DNA from: an uncultured Lachnospiraceae bacterium
GTDB taxonomy: Bacteria; Bacillota; Clostridia; Lachnospirales; Lachnospiraceae
Assembly (NCBI GenBank): GCA_910579275.1
Contig: CAJTTO010000017.1
Location: 7,504-71,503, forward strand
DNA: 64,000 nucleotides
Direction: 5' to 3'
This document shows positions 6,410 to 16,115 of this stretch, piece after piece. How positions within the stretch are numbered: position 1 is the stretch's first letter; each line of letters opens with the position of its first letter. Under the pieces are notes generated by a model. That model was not told the origin of the DNA and made no database searches. It saw only the letters and a program-made list of their open reading frames with translations. A program made the translations under genes and the position numbers.

Positions 6410-9118
6410 ATGGAAAACACAAAGGAATACAAAGTTTCAGTCATTACCGCAGTATATAATGTGGAAGAATACCTCGAGGAAATGATAGAAAGTATTATTG
6501 CACAGACCATCGGATTTGAGAATGTGCAGCTGATACTTGTCGATGATGGAGCAAGTGATGGTTCAGGAGAAATCTGTGACCGATATGCAGAACAGTTTCC
6601 CGACAATATTTGGGCAATACACAAAGTAAACGGCGGTGTCTCCTCCGCACGAAATGAAGGATTAAAATTTGTTCAAGGAGAGTATGTTAATTTTACGGAT
6701 GCAGATGACAAGCTGCGCGACAATGCATTGGAAAAGATGTATAACTATCTGAAAAAAAATGAGGACTGGATAGATCTTGTAGCAATTCGAATGAGTTTTT
6801 TTGGTGTCAGAAAAGGAGATCACCCATTAAACTACAGATTTAAAAAGACAAGGTTAGTCGATCTGCGGCAGGAGCATACCTGTATTCAATTGTCCATAAG
6901 CGGTGCACTTGTAAAAAGGGAATGTTTTCAAAACAGGCGCTTTGATACCGAATTATCTTATGCAGAAGACGGACAGGTTGTCGTTGATATTCTGCTCGAT
7001 AAAATGCGTTACGGCATATTATGTGGAACAAACTATTTTTATCGAAAGCGTGATGCAGGAGATTCCGCAATCGACCAAGGCCGGAAAAAGACGGCGTATT
7101 ATATTCCCTACATGAAGAATTTTATCATGCATATTCTGGAAACTGCACTGAAAAAGAAAGGCTATATTCCTAAGTTTGTACAGTATACCTGTATGTATGA
7201 TTTGCAGTGGCGTCTAAACAAGAACCTGCTGGTAGAACCCAATGTCCTTACGGAAGATGAAATTGCGGAATACAAAGGGCTTATACTCCGTGCACTACAG
7301 CACATTGATGATAATGTTATTTTGGAGCAGAAGAATTTAGGAAACAATTATAAGATTGCGATTGCATCCCTAAAAGAGGACAATAAGGATAAAATCGAGC
7401 TGGTAAACTGCCCGAATGATTTAAAACTATGCATTGGGGATATTTCTTCTGCCTACGCAAGCTCCTATTCCATGGTTCTTGAGTTTGCAGACATTTTGAA
7501 AGACGAAGTCACTATCGAAGGGTATATTAGATGTTTTTCAGAGCTTGGTTCTGTTGAAGTCCTCTTTAAATCCGTAGATCCAGAAATCGTAGCTGAATAT
7601 TACGCTGAGCTTTCTGACCGAAACGAAAAACAGACACTATGTTTGGATGAAGTCATTACAGCTGCCAAAGGGTTCCGGTTCAGGATAAAACGAAATGATT
7701 TGCCCGAAGACGTAAAACTTTGTCTTTGTCTGCGTTATGCAGGAAATGATGTTGTATGTAAAAATATTATTTGGGGTAAGTTTTTTCCCATATCCACCAA
7801 ATTAAAAAATGCCTATTTCTATCAGGAAGGAATGATTATAACATATTCCGGATCATGTTTAAGGCTACGCAACAATGTCGACAGAAAAAGCATACACCAC
7901 CATGAAAAGCTTTTTCAGCAGGAAATACTGTCAAAGAAGAACAAAATGCTGCGCCGAGGATGGACAGCCAGAAATATCTATCATATACTGAAACGGTTTA
8001 AGAAAAAAGAAATATGGCTGATCAGCGACCGCCTTACCAAGGCGGATGACAACGGAGAGGCATTTTTTACATACATGAATACCATTGGAAAACAGGAGCA
8101 TATAGAGACTTATTTTGTTCTGGACAGGAATTCCGAAGATTATGAAAGACTGTGCAGTATAGGAAACGTCGTCCCATTTCACTCGACAAAGCACAAAATC
8201 CTGTCACTGTTATGCGATAAGATTATTTCATCCCAGGGGGAGGACTATGTCTTTAACCGCTTTTATGATATGTCCTATTTGTACAAGGATATCCAGCATC
8301 ATCAAAAATTTGTATTTCTCCAGCATGGTGTCACAAAAGACAACCAGAGCCGCTGGCTTGCAAAGGCAAATAAAAACATCAGCCTGTTTGTGACTGTAAC
8401 CAATATGGAGTATCAGTCCATTCTGGATTATGCCTATTATTATGATGAAGAACAGGTAAAGTGCACGGGCTTTCCGCGATACGACTACCTTGATGACAAT
8501 TCACAGGATAAGAAGATTATAACCTTCATGCCAACATGGCGTTCTTATCTGACTGGCAATATTGACGTGAAAACGGATTCACGCACCCTGAAAAAGGGAT
8601 TTGAAAACAGCTCGTACTGCCAAATGTATCGTCAGGTTTTTTCAAGTCCCAGACTGTACGATGCCGCCATGAAAAACCATTACGAAATCCAACTTATGCT
8701 GCATCCGACAATGCCGCGGGAATGCATCGAATACTTTGACTGCACCGAAACAGTCAAAGTCCTCGACAGGGCGACCCGCTACAGGAGTCTTTTTACAGAT
8801 TCAAAACTGATTGTAACCGATTATTCCTCTACTGTTTTTGATTTCGCATACCTTGGGAAGCCTGTCCTGTACTATCAGCCGGATGTCGATGAGTTTTTCT
8901 CGGGCAGCCATACCTATGATAAGGGATACTTTGATTACGAACGCGACGGATTTGGCGAGGTAGAATATACCGCAGAGCATTTAATAGACCGGATTATAGA
9001 ATATATGGAAAACGATTGTACCTTAAAGGATATTTACAGGGAGCGGATAATGCAGACCTTTCCCTATCAGGATAAAAACAACTGTAAGCGTGTTTACGAA
9101 GAAATCATGAAACTATAG
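6410..9118 (+). CDS. GT2-TagF fusion, right-operon copy
   Basis: A 902-residue paralogue of the protein at 2668-5385, clearly homologous over its whole length. The GT2 domain has VDDGASDGS and TDADD near residue 98; the C-terminal glycerophosphotransferase domain has QHGVTKD, MPTWRSYL, HPTMPRE and VTDYSS. GGAG at 6400-6403 lies six bases before the ATG at 6410 (three before another at 6407); 6410 aligns with the paralogues. It is the first gene of the rightward operon. No promoter as good as the invertible one lies directly upstream in the present orientation (a weak TTATTT-17-TATAGT is possible near 6296-6324), so this operon is probably off or low as sequenced and on after inversion. The middle linker differs most from the left copy, so acceptor or sugar specificity may differ. 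Confidence 0.86.
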   Translation: MENTKEYKVSVITAVYNVEEYLEEMIESIIAQTIGFENVQLILVDDGASDGSGEICDRYAEQFPDNIWAIHKVNGGVSSARNEGLKFVQGEYVNFTDADDKLRDNALEKMYNYLKKNEDWIDLVAIRMSFFGVRKGDHPLNYRFKKTRLVDLRQEHTCIQLSISGALVKRECFQNRRFDTELSYAEDGQVVVDILLDKMRYGILCGTNYFYRKRDAGDSAIDQGRKKTAYYIPYMKNFIMHILETALKKKGYIPKFVQYTCMYDLQWRLNKNLLVEPNVLTEDEIAEYKGLILRALQHIDDNVILEQKNLGNNYKIAIASLKEDNKDKIELVNCPNDLKLCIGDISSAYASSYSMVLEFADILKDEVTIEGYIRCFSELGSVEVLFKSVDPEIVAEYYAELSDRNEKQTLCLDEVITAAKGFRFRIKRNDLPEDVKLCLCLRYAGNDVVCKNIIWGKFFPISTKLKNAYFYQEGMIITYSGSCLRLRNNVDRKSIHHHEKLFQQEILSKKNKMLRRGWTARNIYHILKRFKKKEIWLISDRLTKADDNGEAFFTYMNTIGKQEHIETYFVLDRNSEDYERLCSIGNVVPFHSTKHKILSLLCDKIISSQGEDYVFNRFYDMSYLYKDIQHHQKFVFLQHGVTKDNQSRWLAKANKNISLFVTVTNMEYQSILDYAYYYDEEQVKCTGFPRYDYLDDNSQDKKIITFMPTWRSYLTGNIDVKTDSRTLKKGFENSSYCQMYRQVFSSPRLYDAAMKNHYEIQLMLHPTMPRECIEYFDCTETVKVLDRATRYRSLFTDSKLIVTDYSSTVFDFAYLGKPVLYYQPDVDEFFSGSHTYDKGYFDYERDGFGEVEYTAEHLIDRIIEYMENDCTLKDIYRERIMQTFPYQDKNNCKRVYEEIMKL

Positions 9119-9165
9119 AAGGGTGTCAGCACGCAAAAAAACGCAAACAACAATGAGGTAAATAT

Positions 9166-10347
9166 ATGTTGAAATGGGAAAAGAAAATTATTGTTTTTTT
9201 AGAACTTCATAAGGAACTTTTGTTTTTCCTTGCAGTCACATTACTTGGCGTTCTGATTCGAATAAGCGGACGCAATTTTGTTTCAGGCGATTTAAGCTAC
9301 TATTTGATTCCCTGGTATAATGAAATCAAGGAAAATGGTGGTTTGGCAGCGCTTCAAAACCAAGTTGGGAATTATGGAATTCCTTATCAGTTTTTAATTG
9401 CCGTAATGACTTATATACCGATAAAAGAAATCTATCTTTTCAAAACACTGTCCTGCATTTTTGACTTTTTGCTTGCATTTCGCGGTGCACAGCTTGTCTG
9501 CTCTTTAAAAAAAGAGACCTCTCATTTTCTTTTTTTAATCGTGTATGCATGTATTTTGGTTATGCCGCCCATCGTGCTGAATTCATCCGTATGGGGGCAA
9601 TGTGATGCTATTTATGTGTATTTTGTCATAGAAGCACTATTGGCTTTGTATAACGAAAAGACCGTGAACACGTTTTTTTTTGTTGGCATAGCGTTTGCAT
9701 TTAAGTTACAGGCTATTTTTATCCTGCCGTTCCTAATTTACTATTATGTTACGAAGAAAAAATTTAGTATACTGCATCTGGGGATTAGTCTTTTCACGTT
9801 CTATCTCCTGCAATTGCCCGGAATCATTGCAGGGCGTTCTTTGTTAGACCCCTTTAGCGTGTATATTGGGCAGACTGGTCAATACAAAAGCATGTGGGGT
9901 AATTTCATGAGTTTTTGGGCATTGATTGGTAATCATTCCGAATCGCTGTCTATGTTGGCAGTGGCGCTGACAGTATGCATTTTGGGGAGCGGGTTCATGC
10001 TTTTATTAAATAGTACGGCTGATTTGGCAAAACCGGATGATTTTATCAAAATATTAATCTGGAGTGTCTGGACATGTGTCCTGTTTCTACCCGCAATGCA
10101 TGACAGATATGGGTATCTGCTTGATTTATTACTATTATTAAGTACATTTATCCATAAGTGTTTTTTTAAGCACGCAATTGTGACATCATTTTGCACTTTA
10201 AGCGTATACGGCAATATTTTGTTTGCAAATGGTGCAAATATCAAAATGCTTGGTGCAATATATACAATCGCGTATTTGCGCTACACATATGAGGTATGGA
10301 GCAAGTATGACTATACTGCTGTCATAAAAGCAGATCAACACAAATAA
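9166..10347 (+). CDS. GT-C membrane glycosyltransferase (Gpi18-like mannosyltransferase family)
   Basis: A 393-residue polytopic membrane protein with about ten helices. The segment SSVWGQCDAIY near residue 140 and the early acidic GDLSYY loop near 40 are typical of the Gpi18-related GT-C family, which uses polyprenyl-phosphate-linked sugars on the outer face of the membrane. It follows the GT2-TagF gene by 47 bases and precedes a GtrB-like GT2, which could supply the lipid-linked sugar. A role in decorating the exported polymer is inferred from this pairing. The acceptor and sugar cannot be read from the sequence. Confidence 0.7.
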   Translation: MLKWEKKIIVFLELHKELLFFLAVTLLGVLIRISGRNFVSGDLSYYLIPWYNEIKENGGLAALQNQVGNYGIPYQFLIAVMTYIPIKEIYLFKTLSCIFDFLLAFRGAQLVCSLKKETSHFLFLIVYACILVMPPIVLNSSVWGQCDAIYVYFVIEALLALYNEKTVNTFFFVGIAFAFKLQAIFILPFLIYYYVTKKKFSILHLGISLFTFYLLQLPGIIAGRSLLDPFSVYIGQTGQYKSMWGNFMSFWALIGNHSESLSMLAVALTVCILGSGFMLLLNSTADLAKPDDFIKILIWSVWTCVLFLPAMHDRYGYLLDLLLLLSTFIHKCFFKHAIVTSFCTLSVYGNILFANGANIKMLGAIYTIAYLRYTYEVWSKYDYTAVIKADQHK

Positions 10348-10386
10348 AACAATATTTATTGAACCGATTACACAAGGAGAATACAT

Positions 10387-11340
10387 ATGATTCCAATTCT
10401 ATATATCGTTGTTCCGTGTTATAACGAAGAAGATGTCCTACCCATTACAAGCAAGCTCTTTCTGAAAAAAATCGAGGAGCTGATTCAGAAAAAAATGATT
10501 GCCGATGAAAGCAGGATTCTGTTTGTCAATGATGGGAGCAAGGACAGGACATGGGAAATCATCTGCAATCTTGCCGCTGAGAATGAAAAATATATGGGAA
10601 TCAGCCAATCTCGTAACAGGGGGCATCAAAATGCAGTTCTGGCGGGGCTGATGGAGGCAAAAGACGCGTGTGACATCACCATTTCCATCGACTGCGACGG
10701 TCAGGATGATATGAATGCCATGGACAGCATGGTGGAAGAATATCAGAACGGCTGCGAGGTCGTATATGGCGTCCGCAGCAAAAGAGATACAGATACATTC
10801 TTTAAAAAATTCACTGCGGAAGCTTTCTACAAAATACTAAACAATATGGGTGCAGAGGTTATATTCAACCATGCAGACTACAGACTGATATCCAGCAGGG
10901 TATTGCATGAATTTGCAAATTTTAAGGAAGTAAACATTTTTCTGCGCGGGCTGGTTCCTCTCGTCGGCTTTAAAAGTACAGCCGTTTATTACGAAAGGCA
11001 GGAACGCGTTGCCGGTACGAGCCATTATCCGTTAAAGAAAATGATGGCGCTTGCATTTGATGGAATTACTAGCCTGAGCATCAAGCCCATCCATATTATC
11101 GCCGGAATCGGGTTAATCATTTCCATTTTTAGTTTTGTGGGGGTTATCTGGTCTATCGTTGTTCAGCTGCTGGGAAGAACAGTTGCCGGCTGGGCCAGCA
11201 TGACAAGCATCATCTGTTTTATCGGCGGCGTGCAGTTAATATGCCTTGGTGTATTGGGCGAATATATCGGCAAAATATATCTGGAAGTGAAAGCACGTCC
11301 CAGATATATCATTAGTGACAGGACAGGTGAAAAGGAATGA
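10387..11340 (+). CDS. GtrB/CsbB-like polyprenyl-phosphate glycosyltransferase (GT2)
   Basis: A 317-residue protein with an N-terminal GT-A domain (VPCYNEED, VNDGSKDRTW, and the metal site DCDGQDD near residue 100) and two C-terminal membrane helices at about 235-257 and 267-290. This is the layout of GtrB, CsbB and YfdH, which transfer a sugar from a nucleotide donor to undecaprenyl phosphate. AAGGAG precedes the ATG. The last codons overlap the next gene by four bases (ATGA), so the GT-C enzyme that follows is probably translated with it. The two could form a three-component glycosylation system, although no separate GtrA-type flippase is seen in this operon. Confidence 0.86.
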   Translation: MIPILYIVVPCYNEEDVLPITSKLFLKKIEELIQKKMIADESRILFVNDGSKDRTWEIICNLAAENEKYMGISQSRNRGHQNAVLAGLMEAKDACDITISIDCDGQDDMNAMDSMVEEYQNGCEVVYGVRSKRDTDTFFKKFTAEAFYKILNNMGAEVIFNHADYRLISSRVLHEFANFKEVNIFLRGLVPLVGFKSTAVYYERQERVAGTSHYPLKKMMALAFDGITSLSIKPIHIIAGIGLIISIFSFVGVIWSIVVQLLGRTVAGWASMTSIICFIGGVQLICLGVLGEYIGKIYLEVKARPRYIISDRTGEKE

Positions 11341-12884
11341 AAAAAAGCCGAAAAAGAGAAAAAATATTATTGATTATTATCTTTATGCTGACTGGAATGT
11401 TAGCACGTATATGGCAATTCGGAAGTGTACCGGGGGGAGGTATAAATCAAGATGAGGCGTTTGCCGCATATGAGGCTTACTCTTTATTCCATTATGGTAT
11501 GGACTCACACGGATATCACTTCCCTGTTTATTTAGTGGCATGGGGGAGTGGGATGAATGCTTTAAACAGTTATCTGATGATACCCTTTATTGCAATTTTC
11601 GGACTAAAGACATGGGTCATCCGCTTGCCGCAGCTTATCTGTTCCAGTCTCACATTATATGTGGTATTTTTACTTATCAGAAAAATCTGCAACGAAAAAA
11701 CCGCATACTGTGCATTGTTTCTTCTGGCAGTCTCACCATGGCATATTTTTTTGTCAAGGTGGGGGCTGGAATCCAATCTCGCACCTAGCTTCTTAATCTT
11801 TGGGTTGTACTTTTTTGTAAAAGGGCTTGAGCATTCCAAATTCTTTTTGTTGTCTGCGCTTATGTATGGTTTGTCATTATATTGCTATGCCACTATTTGG
11901 TCAGTGGTTCCTATTATTTTATTATTGCAATTCCTTTACTGTCTGTGGCACAAGAAAATGTCCTTTTCCAGAAATGTCATTCTGGCATTAATTGTTTTGG
12001 CTTTATTGGCGCTGCCCTTACTGCTTTTTTTGCTGGTCAATTTTGGAATGATAGATGAAATTACTCTCCCTTTTATTTCCATTCCCCAAATGCTGCATAT
12101 GCGTTCTAACGAAGTTTCATTTCAGCATATCGGCAGTAATTATGTAAACCTGCGTAACATCATTCTTCGCCAATCCGATGGCCTGATTTGGAATGCCACA
12201 GAAAAATATGGTTTATTTTATTATTGCACCCTGCCATTTGTTTTTTGGGGAGGCACTGCCATTTTGTCGAGGACTGCAGGCGCTTTCAAGCATAAAGAAT
12301 ATCACGCAGAAGTTTTTATTCTCATTCAGTTTCTTGCCGGGTTGCTGTTGGGACTGTTAATCCATGTCAATATCAACAGGGTAAATATTATCTGGATTCC
12401 TCTCATCATTTTTGCAGCGGTAGGTATTTGTGAGGTCTGTGAACGAATTGACAAGCGATTATTCGTATTCTTTTTTTGCATTTATACAGTGTTGTTCGTT
12501 CGTTTTGAAAAATATTATTTTACGGATTATGCAAAAGAAATTGCACCTGTTTTTTCCGATGGTCTTGAAAGCGCAATGCAGGAGGCGGTGTCTTATGAAA
12601 ATGACATCTGCGTGGATGGAGCAAGTTGGATTAAAGTATTATATTACAGTAAAATGCCGGTCGAGGACTATATAGCGTCTGTACAGTTTAAAAATTATCC
12701 CAGTGCGTTTTTACAGGCAAGCGCTTTCGGACGTTTTACCTTTGGCTATGACAACTCCGAAATTGACATGAATACAATCTACATTGTAAAGAGTGAAAAT
12801 GATTTCAGCGCGTTTGAAGCTGCCGGCTTCACACTGCATACACATGCATATTTTGTTGTGGCGCTTCCGCCGGGAACACAGTAA
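11337..12884 (+). CDS. GT-C membrane glycosyltransferase (GT39/PMT-like)
   Basis: A 515-residue membrane protein with about eleven helices. The first outer loop carries INQDEAFAAYEAYSLF, the Asp-Glu pair expected at the catalytic site of GT39/ArnT-like transferases, and is followed by the helix rich in aromatic residues typical of the family. About 100 residues at the C-terminus form a soluble outer domain. The overlap with the GtrB-like gene suggests that it uses the sugar-phosphate-lipid made by that enzyme. The coding strand carries a G6 run at 11432-11437. Acceptor unknown; a teichoic-acid-like polymer is inferred from the operon. Confidence 0.76.
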   Translation: MKKSRKREKILLIIIFMLTGMLARIWQFGSVPGGGINQDEAFAAYEAYSLFHYGMDSHGYHFPVYLVAWGSGMNALNSYLMIPFIAIFGLKTWVIRLPQLICSSLTLYVVFLLIRKICNEKTAYCALFLLAVSPWHIFLSRWGLESNLAPSFLIFGLYFFVKGLEHSKFFLLSALMYGLSLYCYATIWSVVPIILLLQFLYCLWHKKMSFSRNVILALIVLALLALPLLLFLLVNFGMIDEITLPFISIPQMLHMRSNEVSFQHIGSNYVNLRNIILRQSDGLIWNATEKYGLFYYCTLPFVFWGGTAILSRTAGAFKHKEYHAEVFILIQFLAGLLLGLLIHVNINRVNIIWIPLIIFAAVGICEVCERIDKRLFVFFFCIYTVLFVRFEKYYFTDYAKEIAPVFSDGLESAMQEAVSYENDICVDGASWIKVLYYSKMPVEDYIASVQFKNYPSAFLQASAFGRFTFGYDNSEIDMNTIYIVKSENDFSAFEAAGFTLHTHAYFVVALPPGTQ

Positions 12885-12915
12885 ACCTTTCACATATATG
12901 GGAGCATAACAGATT

Positions 12916-14046
12916 ATGACTACTGCAAATAAACGAAATGTGGCAATTGAACTTCTCAGAGTACTTGCCTGTTTTTTGGTAATAATGGCACACATTCAAT
13001 TAAAACCCGTTATTTCGGATGGAACTTTTAGCTGGAAACGTATTTGTTTTTCTTCCCTTATCGGAGACAACGTACCAATATTTTTTCTTATAACCGGTTT
13101 TTATATGTTCCAAACAGTCAACGCTGAAGAATACATCTTTCAACAATATAAAAGGAAAGTGAAAAATTTTTTGCGCACGCTATGGTTTCCGTCACTGCTG
13201 GTCGTCATCATAACATGTATTATAAACTCATGGCTACATGGAAATCCACTCGGGCAGGACATTTCGTGGGGGTGGCTGCACAATTATGTTTTCAGGATAT
13301 CCGCAAATGGAACATGCGGTCACCTGTGGTATATTTGTACATATGTCAGATTCATTGTCTTTTTCCCTATTCTGGCTTTTATATGTCAGGATAAGCCGGC
13401 ACATAACAGAGTGCGGCGAATATATTTACTGCTTTCCTTATTCCATATCCTCTTATCCGATGCTGAATACTTGGTTCAGAAAGAAATTTTTGATTTTTCT
13501 AAAATCGTTTTTGATTATTACTTTCTGTACCTGTTAATCGGGAATGAAATAGGAATATTATTTCGCGGCAAGGAAATGAGCAAAAGAAAAATATTATACG
13601 GGGGGGTAGCATTATACGTTTTGGGAAACCTCCTGCGTATTACCTTGCAAAATTATGCCTTTGAACACTGGGGCACCGATATCAAATCCTGGTTTATGGG
13701 TTTAGAGTGTTTACCGACTTATATGAGCAGCTGTGGTATTTTCTTATTGTTTTGCTCTCTTAAAAATATCAGGTGGAAGCTGCCTCACGTATGGGCATTT
13801 CTGGGAAAATACAGCTTTTATATCTACCTGTTTCATTTTATGGTAATCCGAAAGCTGCAATCCCTCCAGGTACAGTCTTATATTCTGGATATGCATGATG
13901 GCGGAACAGGATTTGTTCATATCGGGTTCTATTATATTGAATTTGGCGGGATTGTCTTCACCATATCGTTGCTGTTGGGAATAATTTTTCAGAAATTTTA
14001 TGCGCTCCTTTTGAAAACAATGCGCAAAATATTAATGTGCCGTTAA
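12916..14046 (+). CDS. Acyltransferase 3 family membrane protein
   Basis: A 376-residue protein with about ten membrane helices. It begins with the ELLRVLACFLVIMAH stretch that marks acyltransferase 3 proteins (OafA, WecH), including the conserved His in the first helix, and has the GHLWYIC segment near residue 135. Such enzymes usually O-acetylate or otherwise acylate exported polysaccharides. GGAG precedes the ATG. It is the last gene of the rightward operon and ends 96 bases before the convergent DUF2142 gene, with a large hairpin between. A G7 run at 13600-13606 lies in the coding strand. Confidence 0.85.
   Translation: MTTANKRNVAIELLRVLACFLVIMAHIQLKPVISDGTFSWKRICFSSLIGDNVPIFFLITGFYMFQTVNAEEYIFQQYKRKVKNFLRTLWFPSLLVVIITCIINSWLHGNPLGQDISWGWLHNYVFRISANGTCGHLWYICTYVRFIVFFPILAFICQDKPAHNRVRRIYLLLSLFHILLSDAEYLVQKEIFDFSKIVFDYYFLYLLIGNEIGILFRGKEMSKRKILYGGVALYVLGNLLRITLQNYAFEHWGTDIKSWFMGLECLPTYMSSCGIFLLFCSLKNIRWKLPHVWAFLGKYSFYIYLFHFMVIRKLQSLQVQSYILDMHDGGTGFVHIGFYYIEFGGIVFTISLLLGIIFQKFYALLLKTMRKILMCR
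13600..13606 (+). repeat. G7 homopolymer in the right-operon acyltransferase
   Basis: Seven consecutive G on the coding strand at about codon 229, within an otherwise AT-rich gene. It encodes Gly-Gly. Runs of this length can slip, but seven is near the lower limit for frequent slippage. Confidence 0.8.
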
Positions 14047-14056
14047 TTTGAATAAA

Positions 14057-14122
14057 GACAATCTGTCAGAGAACACTACGGATATAATACATATCCCCTT
14101 CCGTGACCTCTGACAGATTGTC
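14057..14122. terminator. Large hairpin between convergent operons
   Basis: Perfect 15-base arms (14057-14071 and 14108-14122, GACAATCTGTCAGAG and its complement) enclose a second small stem (GGATAT/ATATCC). It sits between two convergent operon ends. The minus-strand exit is followed by TCTTTATT and the plus-strand exit has no U-run, so it may terminate leftward transcription better than rightward, or mainly protect RNA ends. Confidence 0.55.
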
Positions 14123-14141
14123 CATCAAGAAACCAATTATC

Positions 14142-16100
14142 TTATCGCCTTAGATAAACCACCATCATCTGCATTACTTGTATAATGGATACAAACCACA
14201 GTGAAGAATATATGACGCTTTTTTCGAATTTCACTTTAAAGTTATGACTTTTGGCAACACATATTATTAATGGCATCAGGGGAATGAAATATCTGCCCTG
14301 TACCCCATATATAGAAGCTCTTGTTAATTTTGTATCCCCAAGAAAAATGCAGTATATCCCAAAAACAAATAGTATTAATGCTGATATACATACCAGTTTT
14401 TCTTTCCTTTCTGGGCGCAGTTCATCATCATACTGACAGGTTGCGCAAAACAATACAATATATGAAATTACAACATACCACGGTTCTATTGCTTCATCCC
14501 AGCCAAGTCTTCCTCCAAATATCCCTTGAATCAGTCTGTCCATATCACTCAGCATTGATAAAAACATAAACCTGCCAATACTTATTGGATCCTGAAATAA
14601 ATCACTGATTGAATACATTCCTTCAACATGTTCTGAAATAAAATAATCTTGATATTTCACCAAAAATAAAATCCCTGCTATCGCAAATGCAATACCACCT
14701 CCAATCAGATATTTTGGTTTCTTTATTATTACTGGAAGAACAAATAAACAAGCTGCCAAAAAAACTGCACATGCAAAATAAACGCCTCCCTTTGAAGGTA
14801 TTAATACAACGCTCAAAAGAACAGTCAACACAATATCTTTCCATGTATAACTATGTTTTTCATTATCAAGCTTTAAAATGTATGCAAACATAATAAATGA
14901 AGCCCCGATACAAAACAAATCATATCCAATTGAAACCATAGATTGCATCACCATAGGAGTCAACGAAAAAACTGCCAATGCATCCTTTCCGTATGGCATT
15001 AATTTAATTGCAAACCTTATCATCAGCAAATAGCATATTAATCCAACCAATTTTGCAATTTGTAACGTAAACATTAAATTCCAGTTTAATAACCGACCCA
15101 ATAATAAAGTCAACAAGTATGGCAGATATACAATGTTCTTAACAGATGATAAATCCTTATGCCAACTGCTTGTTACAGTACTTTCATTTGGCATATCAAT
15201 AAATGCTGCATAAGATGCCCCGTCATATATCTTCGTATCCGGAGATGGACAATACAAATAATTAGTCATTACTTCATCAATGATGTATCCATCCTCAGTC
15301 TCATATTGCGATAAATTTGCGTTTCCATCAACTTCATTCCAATCGGAATGTCCCAGCATGCTGTTCGTGCGCTCATACATTGCAATGATATGTGTTTTAG
15401 AATCATTTGTGCTTACTGGCGGAAATAGAACAAAATAAATGCATCCCAGCAATACTGCAATAACTGTATATGTTTTTAGAATATCTGACTGGTTGATTAG
15501 TACTTGGCTGACGACTGCCGTTCCAATAATTAACACCAACGAAACAATGATAAAAATAATATTATTTACATTGGTATTTTTAGTCGTTCGATATGCAGCA
15601 CTTTCACCTGAGACTCCTAGTACAACAAAGCCATCCCCTTCGATAGATAAAGTTATGACATAGTCACTTTGTAACTTATCTGGCCGCAAAACAATTCCAT
15701 CCAAACAATAATAATCAACAAGCTCCCAAAAGAAAGATAAGTCTGTTTCCTCTTTATCAGCAGATACTATTTTATCAGTATTAGCTGAAATCACAACATT
15801 TTTTATAGCATCCCCATCCTCAACAGTCAGTGACACTTTATCTGTATTGCAAAAAACCAAAGGCAGATACAATTGGTCAAACGGATTACCAATATGTAAC
15901 TGTATGCTTTCCGAGGAAGTTAATTTTATCATATTATCAATTTTATAATTATGAACTATATAGCTGTCCATAATCTGATTATCAAAATAAATCACATAAT
16001 AAAATGTTACAATCACAATTGATATCATCACCGGTATAAATACTTTAGCCTTGTTTTCCCCTTTCCATTTTGTAACTTTACTCACGACGCCTGCCATCAT
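14142..16100 (-). CDS. DUF2142 polytopic membrane protein
   Basis: A 652-residue membrane protein. One helix near residue 25 is followed by about 150 residues of outer soluble domain, then some ten helices. The motifs NDSKTHI..MYERT after the second helix and GVQGRYFIPLMPL near the C-terminus are characteristic of DUF2142, a family found in polysaccharide clusters and probably GT-C-like. GGAGGG lies just before two adjacent ATG codons; the second gives better spacing, so the true start may be 16097. It is the last gene of the long leftward cluster, 15 bases after the acyltransferase gene. A polymer-modifying glycosyltransferase role is inference. Confidence 0.75.
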   Translation of the reverse strand: MMAGVVSKVTKWKGENKAKVFIPVMISIVIVTFYYVIYFDNQIMDSYIVHNYKIDNMIKLTSSESIQLHIGNPFDQLYLPLVFCNTDKVSLTVEDGDAIKNVVISANTDKIVSADKEETDLSFFWELVDYYCLDGIVLRPDKLQSDYVITLSIEGDGFVVLGVSGESAAYRTTKNTNVNNIIFIIVSLVLIIGTAVVSQVLINQSDILKTYTVIAVLLGCIYFVLFPPVSTNDSKTHIIAMYERTNSMLGHSDWNEVDGNANLSQYETEDGYIIDEVMTNYLYCPSPDTKIYDGASYAAFIDMPNESTVTSSWHKDLSSVKNIVYLPYLLTLLLGRLLNWNLMFTLQIAKLVGLICYLLMIRFAIKLMPYGKDALAVFSLTPMVMQSMVSIGYDLFCIGASFIMFAYILKLDNEKHSYTWKDIVLTVLLSVVLIPSKGGVYFACAVFLAACLFVLPVIIKKPKYLIGGGIAFAIAGILFLVKYQDYFISEHVEGMYSISDLFQDPISIGRFMFLSMLSDMDRLIQGIFGGRLGWDEAIEPWYVVISYIVLFCATCQYDDELRPERKEKLVCISALILFVFGIYCIFLGDTKLTRASIYGVQGRYFIPLMPLIICVAKSHNFKVKFEKSVIYSSLWFVSIIQVMQMMVVYLRR

Positions 16101-16115
16101 TTCCCTCCATTCAAA

